The notes under the pieces: generated by a model
What the model was told of the DNA's origin: nothing
Databases searched by the model: none
The model's input: the letters and a program-made list of their open reading frames with translations, nothing else
Translations under genes and position numbers: made by a program
Shown: positions 8,506 through 17,421 of the stretch, piece after piece
Numbering within the stretch: position 1 is the first letter of the stretch
Layout: the number at the start of each line of letters is the position of its first letter
Origin: Pontixanthobacter sp. CEM42
Lineage (GTDB): Bacteria; Pseudomonadota; Alphaproteobacteria; Sphingomonadales; Sphingomonadaceae
DNA: 64,000 nucleotides
Assembly (NCBI RefSeq): GCF_017812015.1
Contig: NZ_JADQTN010000002.1
Span: forward strand, 806,001 to 870,000
Direction of reading: 5' to 3'

Positions 8506-11500
8506 ATGTCAAAGAATGGCCGTTTTGGTGACGCTCAGTTGCGTCAAACTCGTTTTCTCAAAGCGTTGATGACTGGCGCGGCTGTGTCTGCGCTCGCGAT
8601 GCCGTCCGTGGTTGCCGCGCAGGATTCTGATCCGGCGGAGGCGGCAGTTGAAGATGATGATCCGATCGTCGTTTCTGGTATCCGCAGCACAATTCAAAAC
8701 TCGATTGAAGAGAAGCGCGACTCGGTTGAGGTTTTCGATGCTCTTTCGGCTGATGAGATCGGCGATATCCCGGCACTTTCTATTGGTGAGGCCCTTGAAA
8801 CGCTGACTGGTGCCGGTTCGCACCGAGAGCAAGGTGGTGCGACGGAGATTTCCATTCGCGGCCTTGGCCCTTTCCTTGGTTCGACGGTCATCAATGGGCG
8901 CGTCGCCACCAATGGCAGCGGCGACCGGTCGGTCAATTTCAGCCAATTCCCTTCCGAACTGTTCAGCAAGGTTGGCATCTACAAGACGCAATCTGCGCGC
9001 TATATTGAGGGTGGTGTCGCTGGCCAGATCGTGCTCGAAACAGTCAGGCCATTGGACTACGGTAAGCGCCGTATCCAAGGCGAGGTTAAGGCTGAGATCA
9101 ATCCTAACAATCTCAACATCGATCCCGATCAGCGCTTCAACAAGTTCGGCTATCGCGGCTCGCTGAGCTACGTGGACCAATTCAATGTCGGTGATGGTGA
9201 GCTCGGCATTTCGCTTGGATACGAGCGTCGTGACTCTAACAACCCTGAACAAGAGAACGGTGTTTCCAACACAATTCGAGCCTGCTCTTTCAATCCGGCC
9301 CTGGATGCTGAGAATGACGGCATTGTCCACGAGGACAATTGCGATACCGACACAAGTGGTATCAATGCTCTTGGCTCTATCTTCGCTGGTCAAGAGCCGT
9401 TCGCAATTGCCCGTAACAGCTACTCGTTCCGGTCAAATATCACCGACGATAATCGCGACGCATTCTTTGGTGCGATTCAGTACAAGCCATCGTCCGATGT
9501 CGATATCAATGCCGACTTCCAATATTCGAAACGGCTTTTCCGCGAGCAGCGCAGCGATCTCATTTTCTCTGAGGGGCGCCGGATCACTCCGGATGGCGAC
9601 CTTAATAACATTGCTGCCGATCTTGGTCTCGGCGATAATTTGATCACCACGGATTCAGGTGCTCTTCGCTTGTTCACTAACGAAACGCGCGTTGAGGCGG
9701 GTAGTGAATATCTGGAGCGTGACGAAGAATATTATGGCGGCGGCTTGGCGCTGGATGCGCAAGTTTCTGACCGGTTAAAGATTTCGTTGGATGCCTCTTA
9801 TTCACGCACAGCGCGCATTGAGCAGCAGATACAGGCTCGCTTCAGAACCGATAGTGTCGGATCAATCTTGGGCACTTTCGATGCAAATGGCGATCGGGTC
9901 CTTGTTGAAGTGACCGAGGACAACGGTGACACCAATCGTGACCGGGTGGAGACGCTGACGCAAATCTTCCAGAATGGATCGCAAGGTGTGAACTTTATTG
10001 TTCAGAACTTCGACGTCACAGATCATAATCTGTTTGCTGGCGACGCGCGTCTCCGCATTGACCTCGACCAGAACCGGGTCAACGAAGTTTGGGCTGTTCG
10101 CGGCGATGTTGAGTATGAACTAAACGGATTCTTCTCGACGTTCATGGCAGGTGCCCGGTATCAAGAGCTTTTCTATTCAAGCACTCCTGGTGGTTCCAAT
10201 GCGACGAGAGGTTTCTCGCGATTTGAATTTACGGGCTATGATCAAACTCCCGTAACGGGTGCATTGGCGGCAGCCAACCAAGAGTGCCGGACACCATTCC
10301 CAGAAACCGACTTCTTGTCGGCAATTTCCGGAGGAAACCCTCTTGTGACCAACGTTGATGATGCGGGTAACGTCATTGGTACTGCAAACTCGTTTGCGAC
10401 CTTCGATGCGCGTTGCATTGTTCGAGTGCTTGAGCGTGAAGATCCCCAAGGCGTTCAGTTTGATGCCGATGGCAATGTTGTGTTTCCAGATGGTGAATTT
10501 GACTCGATCCAGAATTCGGAAGTCAGAGAACGTTCTTGGGCGCTCTACGGCCAGGCAAATTTCGATACTGATCTGGGCAATGTTCCGTTGCGAGGCAATG
10601 CTGGGCTAAGGGTGGTCGGAACGTCGGTCATTTCCGATGGCTTCCGTGGGACCTTGTCTTCGGTGACCGCTGCTGACGGGACGGTTTCGATCACTCAGGA
10701 TAATGGCAATATTGTGCCTACCACTGCCAGGAATTCATACACAGAGTTCCTGCCAAGCTTCAATGCGGTTGCCGAATTCCAGCCCGATCTGCTTGGTCGC
10801 TTTGCGGTCTATCGTGCGCTCTCTCGCCCTGATCCATCGGATTTGAGTTCTGGGCGGACGTTCACCGGATCGACGGATGATAGCGATGACGCGACGAGTA
10901 TTGGTGAAATTGTCGGTACGGCAAATGCCACCGGTAATCCGTTCACAGATCCGCTGCTGTCATGGAACTTCGATGCGGGCCTCGAGTGGTATCCGAACGA
11001 CGACACCATTCTGGCTTTCAATGCCTACTACAAGAGCTTCAACGGTGGATTTGAGACTGTCGGTCAATTCGAGACCTTTACGGTCGACGGCCAGGATCTC
11101 AACGTCCTGGTCACCACTGCGAATGTGAGTGACCAGACCAGCACCATTTACGGTCTGGAGATCACCGCGGCCCACCGCTTCAGCTATCTACCCGCGCCAC
11201 TTGATGGTCTCGGATTTAAGCTGAGCTATAACTACGCTGACTCCGATTTCGAATTTGAGGACGATACGCTGGGTGCGATTACTCGGGTCAATGATGATGG
11301 CACAACCACCACAAGCCCTGGCATCATTGCTCCGGCAAACCTGTTTGGTTTCTCCAAGCATGTTTTGTCGGCTCAGGTATATTACCAGCTTGGTCCGATC
11401 GATCTGCAGGGCGTCTACAAGTACCGCAGCAACTATTTCCAGCAGTTCATTGGTACGCCGGGGCGCATCCGGTACACCGACGATGTGAATGTGTTTGAGG

Positions 11501-11661
11501 CGCGTGCCACGATCAAGCTGACCGACAATGTTCGGTTCTCACTTGAAGGGCTCAACCTGTTCGATAATCCCCGCACCGACTTCCGCGGAGCACCGGATGA
11601 TCTGGGGCAGGTTCTGGTCTACGGTCCGCGTTACTTCGCAGGTCTTCGCTTCAAATTCTGA
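8506..11661 (+). CDS. TonB-dependent receptor, alginate/uronate locus
   Basis: The 1051-residue receptor starts at an ATG preceded by GGGAGG. The signal peptide ends VVAAQ; the plug follows with PIVVSGIRSTIQNSIEEKRDS, DEIGDIPALSIGEALETLTG, EISIRGLGPFLGSTVINGR and IEGGVAGQIVLETVRPLDYGKR. The barrel ends ARTFAGLRFKF-like (YFAGLRFKF) with a terminal Phe. The plug is more like the partial TBDR at the left edge (GLGAFLGSSYLNGR, LDYGKRRLQ) than like its neighbour at 5191, so the two neighbours probably bind different ligands or oligomer sizes. A GC-rich hairpin follows the stop, and the FadR-type regulator gene comes next on the same strand. Confidence 0.94.
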   Translation: MSKNGRFGDAQLRQTRFLKALMTGAAVSALAMPSVVAAQDSDPAEAAVEDDDPIVVSGIRSTIQNSIEEKRDSVEVFDALSADEIGDIPALSIGEALETLTGAGSHREQGGATEISIRGLGPFLGSTVINGRVATNGSGDRSVNFSQFPSELFSKVGIYKTQSARYIEGGVAGQIVLETVRPLDYGKRRIQGEVKAEINPNNLNIDPDQRFNKFGYRGSLSYVDQFNVGDGELGISLGYERRDSNNPEQENGVSNTIRACSFNPALDAENDGIVHEDNCDTDTSGINALGSIFAGQEPFAIARNSYSFRSNITDDNRDAFFGAIQYKPSSDVDINADFQYSKRLFREQRSDLIFSEGRRITPDGDLNNIAADLGLGDNLITTDSGALRLFTNETRVEAGSEYLERDEEYYGGGLALDAQVSDRLKISLDASYSRTARIEQQIQARFRTDSVGSILGTFDANGDRVLVEVTEDNGDTNRDRVETLTQIFQNGSQGVNFIVQNFDVTDHNLFAGDARLRIDLDQNRVNEVWAVRGDVEYELNGFFSTFMAGARYQELFYSSTPGGSNATRGFSRFEFTGYDQTPVTGALAAANQECRTPFPETDFLSAISGGNPLVTNVDDAGNVIGTANSFATFDARCIVRVLEREDPQGVQFDADGNVVFPDGEFDSIQNSEVRERSWALYGQANFDTDLGNVPLRGNAGLRVVGTSVISDGFRGTLSSVTAADGTVSITQDNGNIVPTTARNSYTEFLPSFNAVAEFQPDLLGRFAVYRALSRPDPSDLSSGRTFTGSTDDSDDATSIGEIVGTANATGNPFTDPLLSWNFDAGLEWYPNDDTILAFNAYYKSFNGGFETVGQFETFTVDGQDLNVLVTTANVSDQTSTIYGLEITAAHRFSYLPAPLDGLGFKLSYNYADSDFEFEDDTLGAITRVNDDGTTTTSPGIIAPANLFGFSKHVLSAQVYYQLGPIDLQGVYKYRSNYFQQFIGTPGRIRYTDDVNVFEARATIKLTDNVRFSLEGLNLFDNPRTDFRGAPDDLGQVLVYGPRYFAGLRFKF

Positions 11662-11664
11662 GCT

Positions 11665-11701
11665 TTGGCTGGCGGCCGCTCCACCGAGTGCCGCCAGCCA
11701 A
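11665..11701 (+). terminator. Strong hairpin, probable terminator or attenuator
   Basis: TTGGCTGGCGG at 11665-11675 pairs perfectly with CCGCCAGCCAA at 11691-11701 around a 15-base loop, 3 bases after the TBDR stop. There is no run of T after it, so it may reduce read-through into the regulator gene rather than stop transcription fully. Confidence 0.55.
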
Positions 11702-11778
11702 CCTTCTCGACTGGATAAATTAAAGCATTTCGGCTAGGAAATTGGCATAGATGTTTTTTCTGAGGGGTGACGTGCGGC

Positions 11779-12519
11779 ATGAGCACAAAGAGACTTTTTC
11801 AATCAGTGGCAGAACAGATCTCCACTTTGATCGATGAAGGCGCTTATCCGCCAGGAACAAGGCTGCCGGGTGAGCGTGAGCTTGCCGAAAAATTGGGTGT
11901 AAGCCGAGTCACTATCCGCGAAGCAGAGATTGCGTTGCAGGCAATTGGTCGGTTGGAAATTAAGACCGGCTCGGGTGTCTACGTTAGCGAAACCAAACCG
12001 GAACTCGGTGAGGCATTGCCCAGTGCAAGCGCATTTGAAGTGACAGAGGCGCGTCTGCTGGTCGAATCTGAAGCGGCGGCGTTGGCGGCGCACAATATCA
12101 CTGACGAAAGTGTCCTGCGGCTCGGTCAATTGATCAATCAAATGCGGACTGGCTCTGAAGACGAAGCGAACGAGGCGGATGAAGAGTTCCACCTTACCAT
12201 TGCCGAGGCCTCGAATAATGTCGCAATGGTGCATACGATCAAGTCGTTATGGCGCATGCGGGAAGAACTGCCTGAGGTAAAGGCGACCTATGCGGCGGTT
12301 TGTGTTCACGATGCTGAATCGCGGACGGAAGAGCATAAAGCAGTGTTTGATGCGCTGAAAGCGCGTGACCCCGCTGGAGCGCGTGCAGCGATGCGTGAGC
12401 ACTTCCACCGGCTGATCGACAATATGCTCGATGCGACCGAGCGCCAGGCCCTTGAAGAAGTGCAGCAACGTGCATCGGCAAGCCGCGAGCGTTTCGCGGC
12501 GGCTTCCAAGATTGCCTAA
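11779..12519 (+). CDS. GntR-family regulator, FadR subfamily
   Basis: The protein is 246 residues from the ATG at 11779; an in-frame GTG lies at 11767, but GAGGGG at 11762 is well spaced for the ATG. Residues 5-70 form a GntR winged helix (PPGTRLPGERELAEKLGVSR, then TIREAEIALQAIG and KTGSGVYVS). The C-terminal part is a helical FCD ligand domain with RLLVESEAAALAA and a late HRLIDN. FadR-type regulators of this kind commonly sense uronate or keto-sugar acid intermediates. Its place between the TBDR and the alginate operon suggests it controls both, perhaps responding to KDG or DEH. Candidate binding sites are at 5077, 8431 and 12526. Confidence 0.88.
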   Translation: MSTKRLFQSVAEQISTLIDEGAYPPGTRLPGERELAEKLGVSRVTIREAEIALQAIGRLEIKTGSGVYVSETKPELGEALPSASAFEVTEARLLVESEAAALAAHNITDESVLRLGQLINQMRTGSEDEANEADEEFHLTIAEASNNVAMVHTIKSLWRMREELPEVKATYAAVCVHDAESRTEEHKAVFDALKARDPAGARAAMREHFHRLIDNMLDATERQALEEVQQRASASRERFAAASKIA

Positions 12520-12525
12520 CCAAAC

Positions 12526-12593
12526 TGGCATTACAAATATTCTGAAAATATCAGTCCAAAGTGATTGACAGATTCTGATTCTGTCCGTTATCC
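12526..12593 (+). promoter_or_regulatory. Promoter and candidate operator of the alginate operon
   Basis: TTGACA at 12565-12570, a 17-bp spacer and TTATCC at 12588-12593 form a good -35/-10 pair about 35 bases before the PL6 start codon. Upstream, TGGCATTACA (12526-12535) resembles the GntR-type cores at 5081 and 8431, and CTGA-AAATA-TCAG forms a small inverted repeat. The strong GGGAGGGG ribosome site lies at about 12617-12624. Confidence 0.45.
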
Positions 12594-12627
12594 CACTCGC
12601 AAGCTAATATCAGCGAGGGAGGGGATA

Positions 12628-14895
12628 ATGGCTCGATTGATTGCTTTTTTGGCGTTGTTGTGCGCGTTCCCTGTGCAGGTTAGCGCTGAGCGCTATTTCG
12701 TGGCCGATCAAGCCGAATATGCAGCTGCTGCAAAGCAGGCTGAAGCGGGTGACCAGATTGTTCTCGCAAACGGCGAATGGCGTAACTTCGAAATGGTTAT
12801 CACCGGCGAGGGCGAAGCTGGCAAACCGATAACGGTTACCTCTGAAGAAGCAGGCAAGGTCATCTTGACCGGCCAATCGAGCCTGAGGATCGGCGGCGAA
12901 TATATCGTCGTTTCCGGTCTGGTGTTTAGGGACGGTTACAGCCCGCGCGGAGAAGTTATTTCCTTCCGCCGGAGCAAGAAAGATCAGGCTCATAACAGCC
13001 GTGTGACTCAAACCGTGATCGATAGTTTCAGTAAGCCTGACCGATATGAGTCCGACTATTGGGTCGGGGTTTACGGCAAGAACAATCGTTTTGATCACAA
13101 TCACCTTGTCGGCAAAACGAATAAGGGGGTCACCTTCGCTGTTCGGCTCGACAGTGAGGAGAGCCGTGAGAACAATCACAGGATCGATCACAACTATTTC
13201 GGGCCGCGCCCTGTTCTCGGATCCAATGGCGGCGAAACACTTCGCGTCGGAACCAGTCACTATGCGCAGTTCAATTCGAACACGCTTGTCGAAAACAACG
13301 TGTTTGATCGCACGGACGGTGAAGTGGAGATCATCTCTTCAAAGTCTGGCGGCAATATCTTTCGTGGCAATCTGTTCTTGCGCTCGCGCGGGACCCTGAC
13401 CTTGCGTCATGGAGATGGCAATCTGGTCGAACGCAATATCTTCATGGGCCACGGCAAGGACTATACCGGCGGCGTTCGCGTGATTAATCGTGATCAGATT
13501 ATTCGCGACAATTATATGGAGGGGATGCGCGGTACTGCATTCTCTAGCGCAATTGCTGTGATGAACGGCGTGCCTAACTCTCCGGCAAATCGCTATGTCG
13601 AAGTCGAGAATGCGCAGATATCTAGAAATACGGTTGTCGATAGCGCGCGAATTACGCTTGGGCTTGGTGCCGATGAAGAGCGCTCGGCTGTTCCAACAAA
13701 GACGACGTTCTCGAACAACTTGCTGAGCGGCACCGACAAAGGTACATTTATCCAAGTCGATGCCGACATTTCAGGTGTCACTCTTAGCGGTAACCGCGTT
13801 CTTGCTGGTAAGCTCGATAGCGCTCTGTCCTTGATCGAGGTAGCCCCGATCGAGCTCGAGCGCGGCGAGAATGGGCTGCTCTATCCGGTCGATCCTGAGC
13901 TGGCCGATGTCGGTGCCCCGCGCGATCTGCAGCCGGTCACTCTCGATCAGGTTGGCGTCGCATGGTATGCGAAGCCTTCGGATGACGGTCCTTTCGGAAC
14001 CAGCGGTACGGTCACACAGGTTGTACCGGGCTATGACACGCTGGTCACAGCCATTGCGGCAGCGAATGCCGGTGATGTGCTGATGCTGGGTGCTGGCGAA
14101 TACATCGTCGAGCGAACTATACCGCTGGACAAACCGCTAACAATCAAAGGCGCTGTGGCGGAGGGTGCTGAGGTCGCCGTCATCAAGTTCGCGCGACCAT
14201 CACTGCTTGAACTTCGCGAAGGTGCAGATTTGCAGCTTCTCAACTTGGTCGTCGATGGCGAACTTGCGCCGGACTCGGTCGGGAACTCGATGATCCGCAC
14301 AACGACCTTCCCGATCCAATCAAATATGCAAATCGAGTTCGATGGCGTTTCTGTCCGCAATCTGACAGTCAATAAATCGTTCAATGTTCTAACTCTCGGC
14401 AAGAGCTCGCTGGCGGACCGGGTTTCGATTCGAAACAGCGCTTTTGCTGACATCTCTGGCGCTGTTGTAGCCGCGGCGGCCGAGACTGAGGATTACGGCC
14501 AATATAATGTCGAATATCTCGATATCGTTGAAAGCAGTTTCGCAAATATCGGTGGGCCGATTGCCAACATCTATCGCGGTGGCCGCGATGAAAGTACCTT
14601 CGGGCCTTATGTGAATATCAGCGGCAACGCTTTGGCCAATGTCGGCAAAGCCGCAACAAACGGCTCTGGCGCGGCAATCAACCTTCATGGTGTTCAGACG
14701 GCGAAGCTATCGCGGAACGCGCTTGCAGAATCGGCACCGCTTCGGATCGTTCATACGGTGGGAACACCCAAGACTTCTGTAACCGACAATAGCTTCGCTG
14801 AAACACCTCCGCCTTTGTTGGAAGAGTTGATCTTCGACGGTGATCCGCGTGTCGACATGTCGGGCAACACGTTTGATGGAGCGCCAATCGAATGA
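12628..14895 (+). CDS. Alginate lyase, polysaccharide lyase family 6 (chondroitinase B fold)
   Basis: The protein is 755 residues from the ATG at 12628, chosen over the open frame at 12565 because GGGAGGGG precedes it and a signal peptide (ARLIAFLALLCAFPVQVSA) follows. The N-terminal half is a PL6 beta-helix: NGGETLRVG at residues 200-208 and EVEIISSKSGGN at 232-243 carry the conserved Arg and Lys of the PL6/chondroitinase B active site. The C-terminal half is a second parallel beta-helix (ISGNALANVG, LSRNALAE rungs), as in two-domain PL6 alginate lyases. It would cleave alginate by beta-elimination in the periplasm or at the surface. It is the first gene of a six-gene operon, and its stop overlaps the next start (ATGA). 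Confidence 0.93.
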   Translation: MARLIAFLALLCAFPVQVSAERYFVADQAEYAAAAKQAEAGDQIVLANGEWRNFEMVITGEGEAGKPITVTSEEAGKVILTGQSSLRIGGEYIVVSGLVFRDGYSPRGEVISFRRSKKDQAHNSRVTQTVIDSFSKPDRYESDYWVGVYGKNNRFDHNHLVGKTNKGVTFAVRLDSEESRENNHRIDHNYFGPRPVLGSNGGETLRVGTSHYAQFNSNTLVENNVFDRTDGEVEIISSKSGGNIFRGNLFLRSRGTLTLRHGDGNLVERNIFMGHGKDYTGGVRVINRDQIIRDNYMEGMRGTAFSSAIAVMNGVPNSPANRYVEVENAQISRNTVVDSARITLGLGADEERSAVPTKTTFSNNLLSGTDKGTFIQVDADISGVTLSGNRVLAGKLDSALSLIEVAPIELERGENGLLYPVDPELADVGAPRDLQPVTLDQVGVAWYAKPSDDGPFGTSGTVTQVVPGYDTLVTAIAAANAGDVLMLGAGEYIVERTIPLDKPLTIKGAVAEGAEVAVIKFARPSLLELREGADLQLLNLVVDGELAPDSVGNSMIRTTTFPIQSNMQIEFDGVSVRNLTVNKSFNVLTLGKSSLADRVSIRNSAFADISGAVVAAAAETEDYGQYNVEYLDIVESSFANIGGPIANIYRGGRDESTFGPYVNISGNALANVGKAATNGSGAAINLHGVQTAKLSRNALAESAPLRIVHTVGTPKTSVTDNSFAETPPPLLEELIFDGDPRVDMSGNTFDGAPIE

Positions 14896-17057
14896 GGCAT
14901 CTACTCCTTATCTTTGCCGCGTTGATGCTGGCTGCTGGCGGATTGGTATTCCCCGCACATGCAAAGGCCAACGGCGCCGAGCAAACTGCTTTGCCTCCGC
15001 TGTACAAAGCTGAAATGGAGCGAGCGCGGGAGCTTGTCTCCGGAATGATAGAGCAAGGTGTTGTCGTTCCGGTGCCCAAGGATCCCGGCGGCGGTTACAC
15101 GCATGAGCAGCATAAGCGGAACTTCCGCGCGATCCATCTGGCTGGCCAGCTTTTCCGCATTACCGGCGACGTGAAGTACCGCGATTATGTTCGCGATAAT
15201 CTGCTGGCTTATGCCGATCTTTACCCCACTCTTGGCGATCATCCGGCTAAGGCAAACCAGAATGTCGGTCGGCTTTTTTGGCAAGTTCTGAACGATGCAA
15301 TGTGGCTGGTTCACACGGTTCAAGGCTACGGCGAAATTCGCAATACATTGACTGCAGAAGAGCGGGACCGGATCGACAATAACGTGTTCCGCCCTGCTGC
15401 TAGGTTCCTTTCGGTCGATTCCAAGCGGACATTTAATCTGATTCATAATCACGCGACATGGGCGACTGCGGGTGTCGGCATGACCGGCTATTTGCTGGGT
15501 GATCAGGATATGGTCGACCGTGCATTGCTTGGCTCGGACAAAAGCGGTGAAACCGGCTTCCTGCGCCAGACCGAACTGCTGTTTTCGCCTGACGGCTACT
15601 ATACAGAAGGGCCATATTATCAGCGGTTCGCGCTTCTCCCCTTTATGGCGTTCGCCGATGCTATTTCGAAGAATGAACCCGAACGGCAGATTTTCGAGCA
15701 TCGCGATGGCATTCTGAAGAAAGCGCTGACCACGACCATCCAACTAACCTATGGCGGGTATTTCTTCCCATTCAACGATGCCATTCGCGACAAGAGCCTG
15801 AACACTGCAGAGCTCTATGAAGGCGTAGCGATTGCATACGCTGAAACTGGCGATCCTGGCCTGCTGGGAGTTGCCGATTTTCAAGGCCGTACAGTTCTAA
15901 GCGAGAACGGTCTGAAGCTTTCCCGCGATCTTGCTGAAGGCAAAGCCAAGCCATTCGATTTCAAGTCGATGCTGCTCAGCGACGGGCCTGAGGGTGATGA
16001 AGGCGCTGTTGCCGTGTTCCGCCATGGAACTGGCCCAAAACATACCGCACTGGTCGCTAAGAATAGCTCGCAGGGCATGGGCCATGGCCATTTCGACAAG
16101 CTTAGCTGGCAGCTTTACGACAACGGCAATGAGATCGTGCGCGATTACGGCGCGGCGCGTTTCCTGAATATCGAAGCGAAAGAGGGCGGACGCTACCTGC
16201 CTGAAAATGAAAGCTGGGCGAAGCAAAGCATCGCGCACAACGCTTTGGTCGTAAACGAGACTACCCATTTTGATGGAGACGCTGAAGTAGCAGACACGTT
16301 TGCGCCAGAGCAGCTCTACTTCTCGGCTGAGACAGGTTTGAAAGTCAGTACGGCGACCATCAACACAGCCTATGCTGACGTCACGATGACCCGCTCGCTT
16401 GTGATGATGAATGTCGAAGGTCTGGACGCACCGGTAACAATCGATCTCATGCGAGCTAACGGGGAAGGCTCGCTAACGTTCGATCTGCCGCTGCACTATT
16501 CCGGCCATATTATGGAAACCGGCTTTGAACCGCAGCGCAATGTCGTGTCGCGACCGGTGCTTGGCGCCGATGATGGCTATCAACATATCTGGGTCGATGC
16601 GACCGCTACGCCGACAGCAGACAAGGCTTTCATGACCTGGTTGCTCGACGGCAGATTCTACACCTATCGCTTCGTGCCGCAGGACAATTTCCAAGTCATT
16701 CTCGCTGAGAGCGGAGCGAATGATCCGAATTTCAATTTGCGCCGTGAGCCTATCGCGCTCCAGCGCATCAGCGATAGTGACCGCGCGACTTTCGTCAGCA
16801 TCATCGAGCCGCACGGCCTCTATGATGGCGCGACCGAGCAAACCATCGACAGCAGAAGCCTTGTCGCTTCGCTTCGGCATATTGAACAATCGGAATACGA
16901 CATTGTGATCGTCGAAACCAAAAGCGGCGCAAAGACCGCTTTGGCGATCTCTTACGACAATGACCCAGACAAACAGCACAGCGCTACCATAGACGGACAA
17001 GATGTTTCGTGGACCGGTTTTGCTGCGCGGATCAAGCTGGGCGGGGGAGGAAACTAA
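14892..17057 (+). CDS. Oligoalginate lyase, polysaccharide lyase family 17
   Basis: The 721-residue protein overlaps the PL6 gene by four bases. A signal peptide ends FPAHA. The N-terminal alpha/alpha toroid contains NQNVGRLFWQVLNDAMWL and NLIHNHATWATAG (Asn186-His187), plus the PDGYYTEGPYYQRFAL segment, matching the Asn, His and Tyr of PL17 active sites. The C-terminal heparinase II/III-like beta domain has GMGHGHFDKLSWQLYDNG and SIAHNALVVNE. PL17 enzymes cut oligoalginate exolytically to the unsaturated monouronate that becomes DEH, acting after PL6 in the periplasm. Length and motifs look complete. The KdgF-like gene follows after one base. Confidence 0.93.
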   Translation: MRHLLLIFAALMLAAGGLVFPAHAKANGAEQTALPPLYKAEMERARELVSGMIEQGVVVPVPKDPGGGYTHEQHKRNFRAIHLAGQLFRITGDVKYRDYVRDNLLAYADLYPTLGDHPAKANQNVGRLFWQVLNDAMWLVHTVQGYGEIRNTLTAEERDRIDNNVFRPAARFLSVDSKRTFNLIHNHATWATAGVGMTGYLLGDQDMVDRALLGSDKSGETGFLRQTELLFSPDGYYTEGPYYQRFALLPFMAFADAISKNEPERQIFEHRDGILKKALTTTIQLTYGGYFFPFNDAIRDKSLNTAELYEGVAIAYAETGDPGLLGVADFQGRTVLSENGLKLSRDLAEGKAKPFDFKSMLLSDGPEGDEGAVAVFRHGTGPKHTALVAKNSSQGMGHGHFDKLSWQLYDNGNEIVRDYGAARFLNIEAKEGGRYLPENESWAKQSIAHNALVVNETTHFDGDAEVADTFAPEQLYFSAETGLKVSTATINTAYADVTMTRSLVMMNVEGLDAPVTIDLMRANGEGSLTFDLPLHYSGHIMETGFEPQRNVVSRPVLGADDGYQHIWVDATATPTADKAFMTWLLDGRFYTYRFVPQDNFQVILAESGANDPNFNLRREPIALQRISDSDRATFVSIIEPHGLYDGATEQTIDSRSLVASLRHIEQSEYDIVIVETKSGAKTALAISYDNDPDKQHSATIDGQDVSWTGFAARIKLGGGGN

Positions 17058-17058
17058 C

Positions 17059-17418
17059 ATGGCCACCAAAGTGCAAAGCCAAAGCGAGGCATTCGTCTCG
17101 GCAAATGCGGTCCCGAAAGAGGATGTCGGCGGTGGAATTTCGCGCCAGATTCTCGGCTATGGGCCGGATTTGATGATCGTGCGTGTATGGTTTGAAGAGG
17201 GTGCGGTCGGCGAAGTTCACGCGCACCCGCACAGTCAGTCGACATTGGTTGAAAGCGGCAAGTTTGAAGTGTTCGTCGATGGCGAGAAGAAAGTGCTCGG
17301 TGCCGGTGACAGTTTTTATATCGCACCACACCTCGACCACGGGGCGGTGTGTCTTGAGCCGGGGGTTCTGATTGATACGTTCAGCCCCGCTCGCGAAGAT
17401 TTCTTGGGGGAGGGCTGA
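17059..17418 (+). CDS. kdgF: KdgF-like cupin, unsaturated uronate ring-opening protein
   Basis: The protein is 119 residues from the ATG at 17059, with GGGGGAGG overlapping the end of the PL17 gene as ribosome site. It is a single cupin barrel with EVHAHPHSQSTLVESGKFEVF; His54, His56, His58, Gln60 and later His94 are the likely metal ligands, and the AREDFL end is typical of KdgF. KdgF opens the 4,5-unsaturated uronate released by lyases to the linear keto form used by the reductase. There is no signal peptide, so it should act in the cytoplasm, implying that the unsaturated monomer is imported by the next gene's transporter. The functional assignment rests on fold, motif and operon position. 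Confidence 0.88.
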   Translation: MATKVQSQSEAFVSANAVPKEDVGGGISRQILGYGPDLMIVRVWFEEGAVGEVHAHPHSQSTLVESGKFEVFVDGEKKVLGAGDSFYIAPHLDHGAVCLEPGVLIDTFSPAREDFLGEG

Positions 17419-17421
17419 TCC

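Noticed and set aside
8509-9393. Long open frame of 294 codons on the minus strand inside the TBDR gene
   Set aside because: It is antisense to a clear TBDR frame, has no family motif, no ribosome site and low-complexity Arg/Ile/Asp content typical of codon-bias shadows.
14901-15743. Minus-strand open frame of 280 codons inside the PL17 gene
   Set aside because: Antisense shadow of the lyase toroid; no motif.
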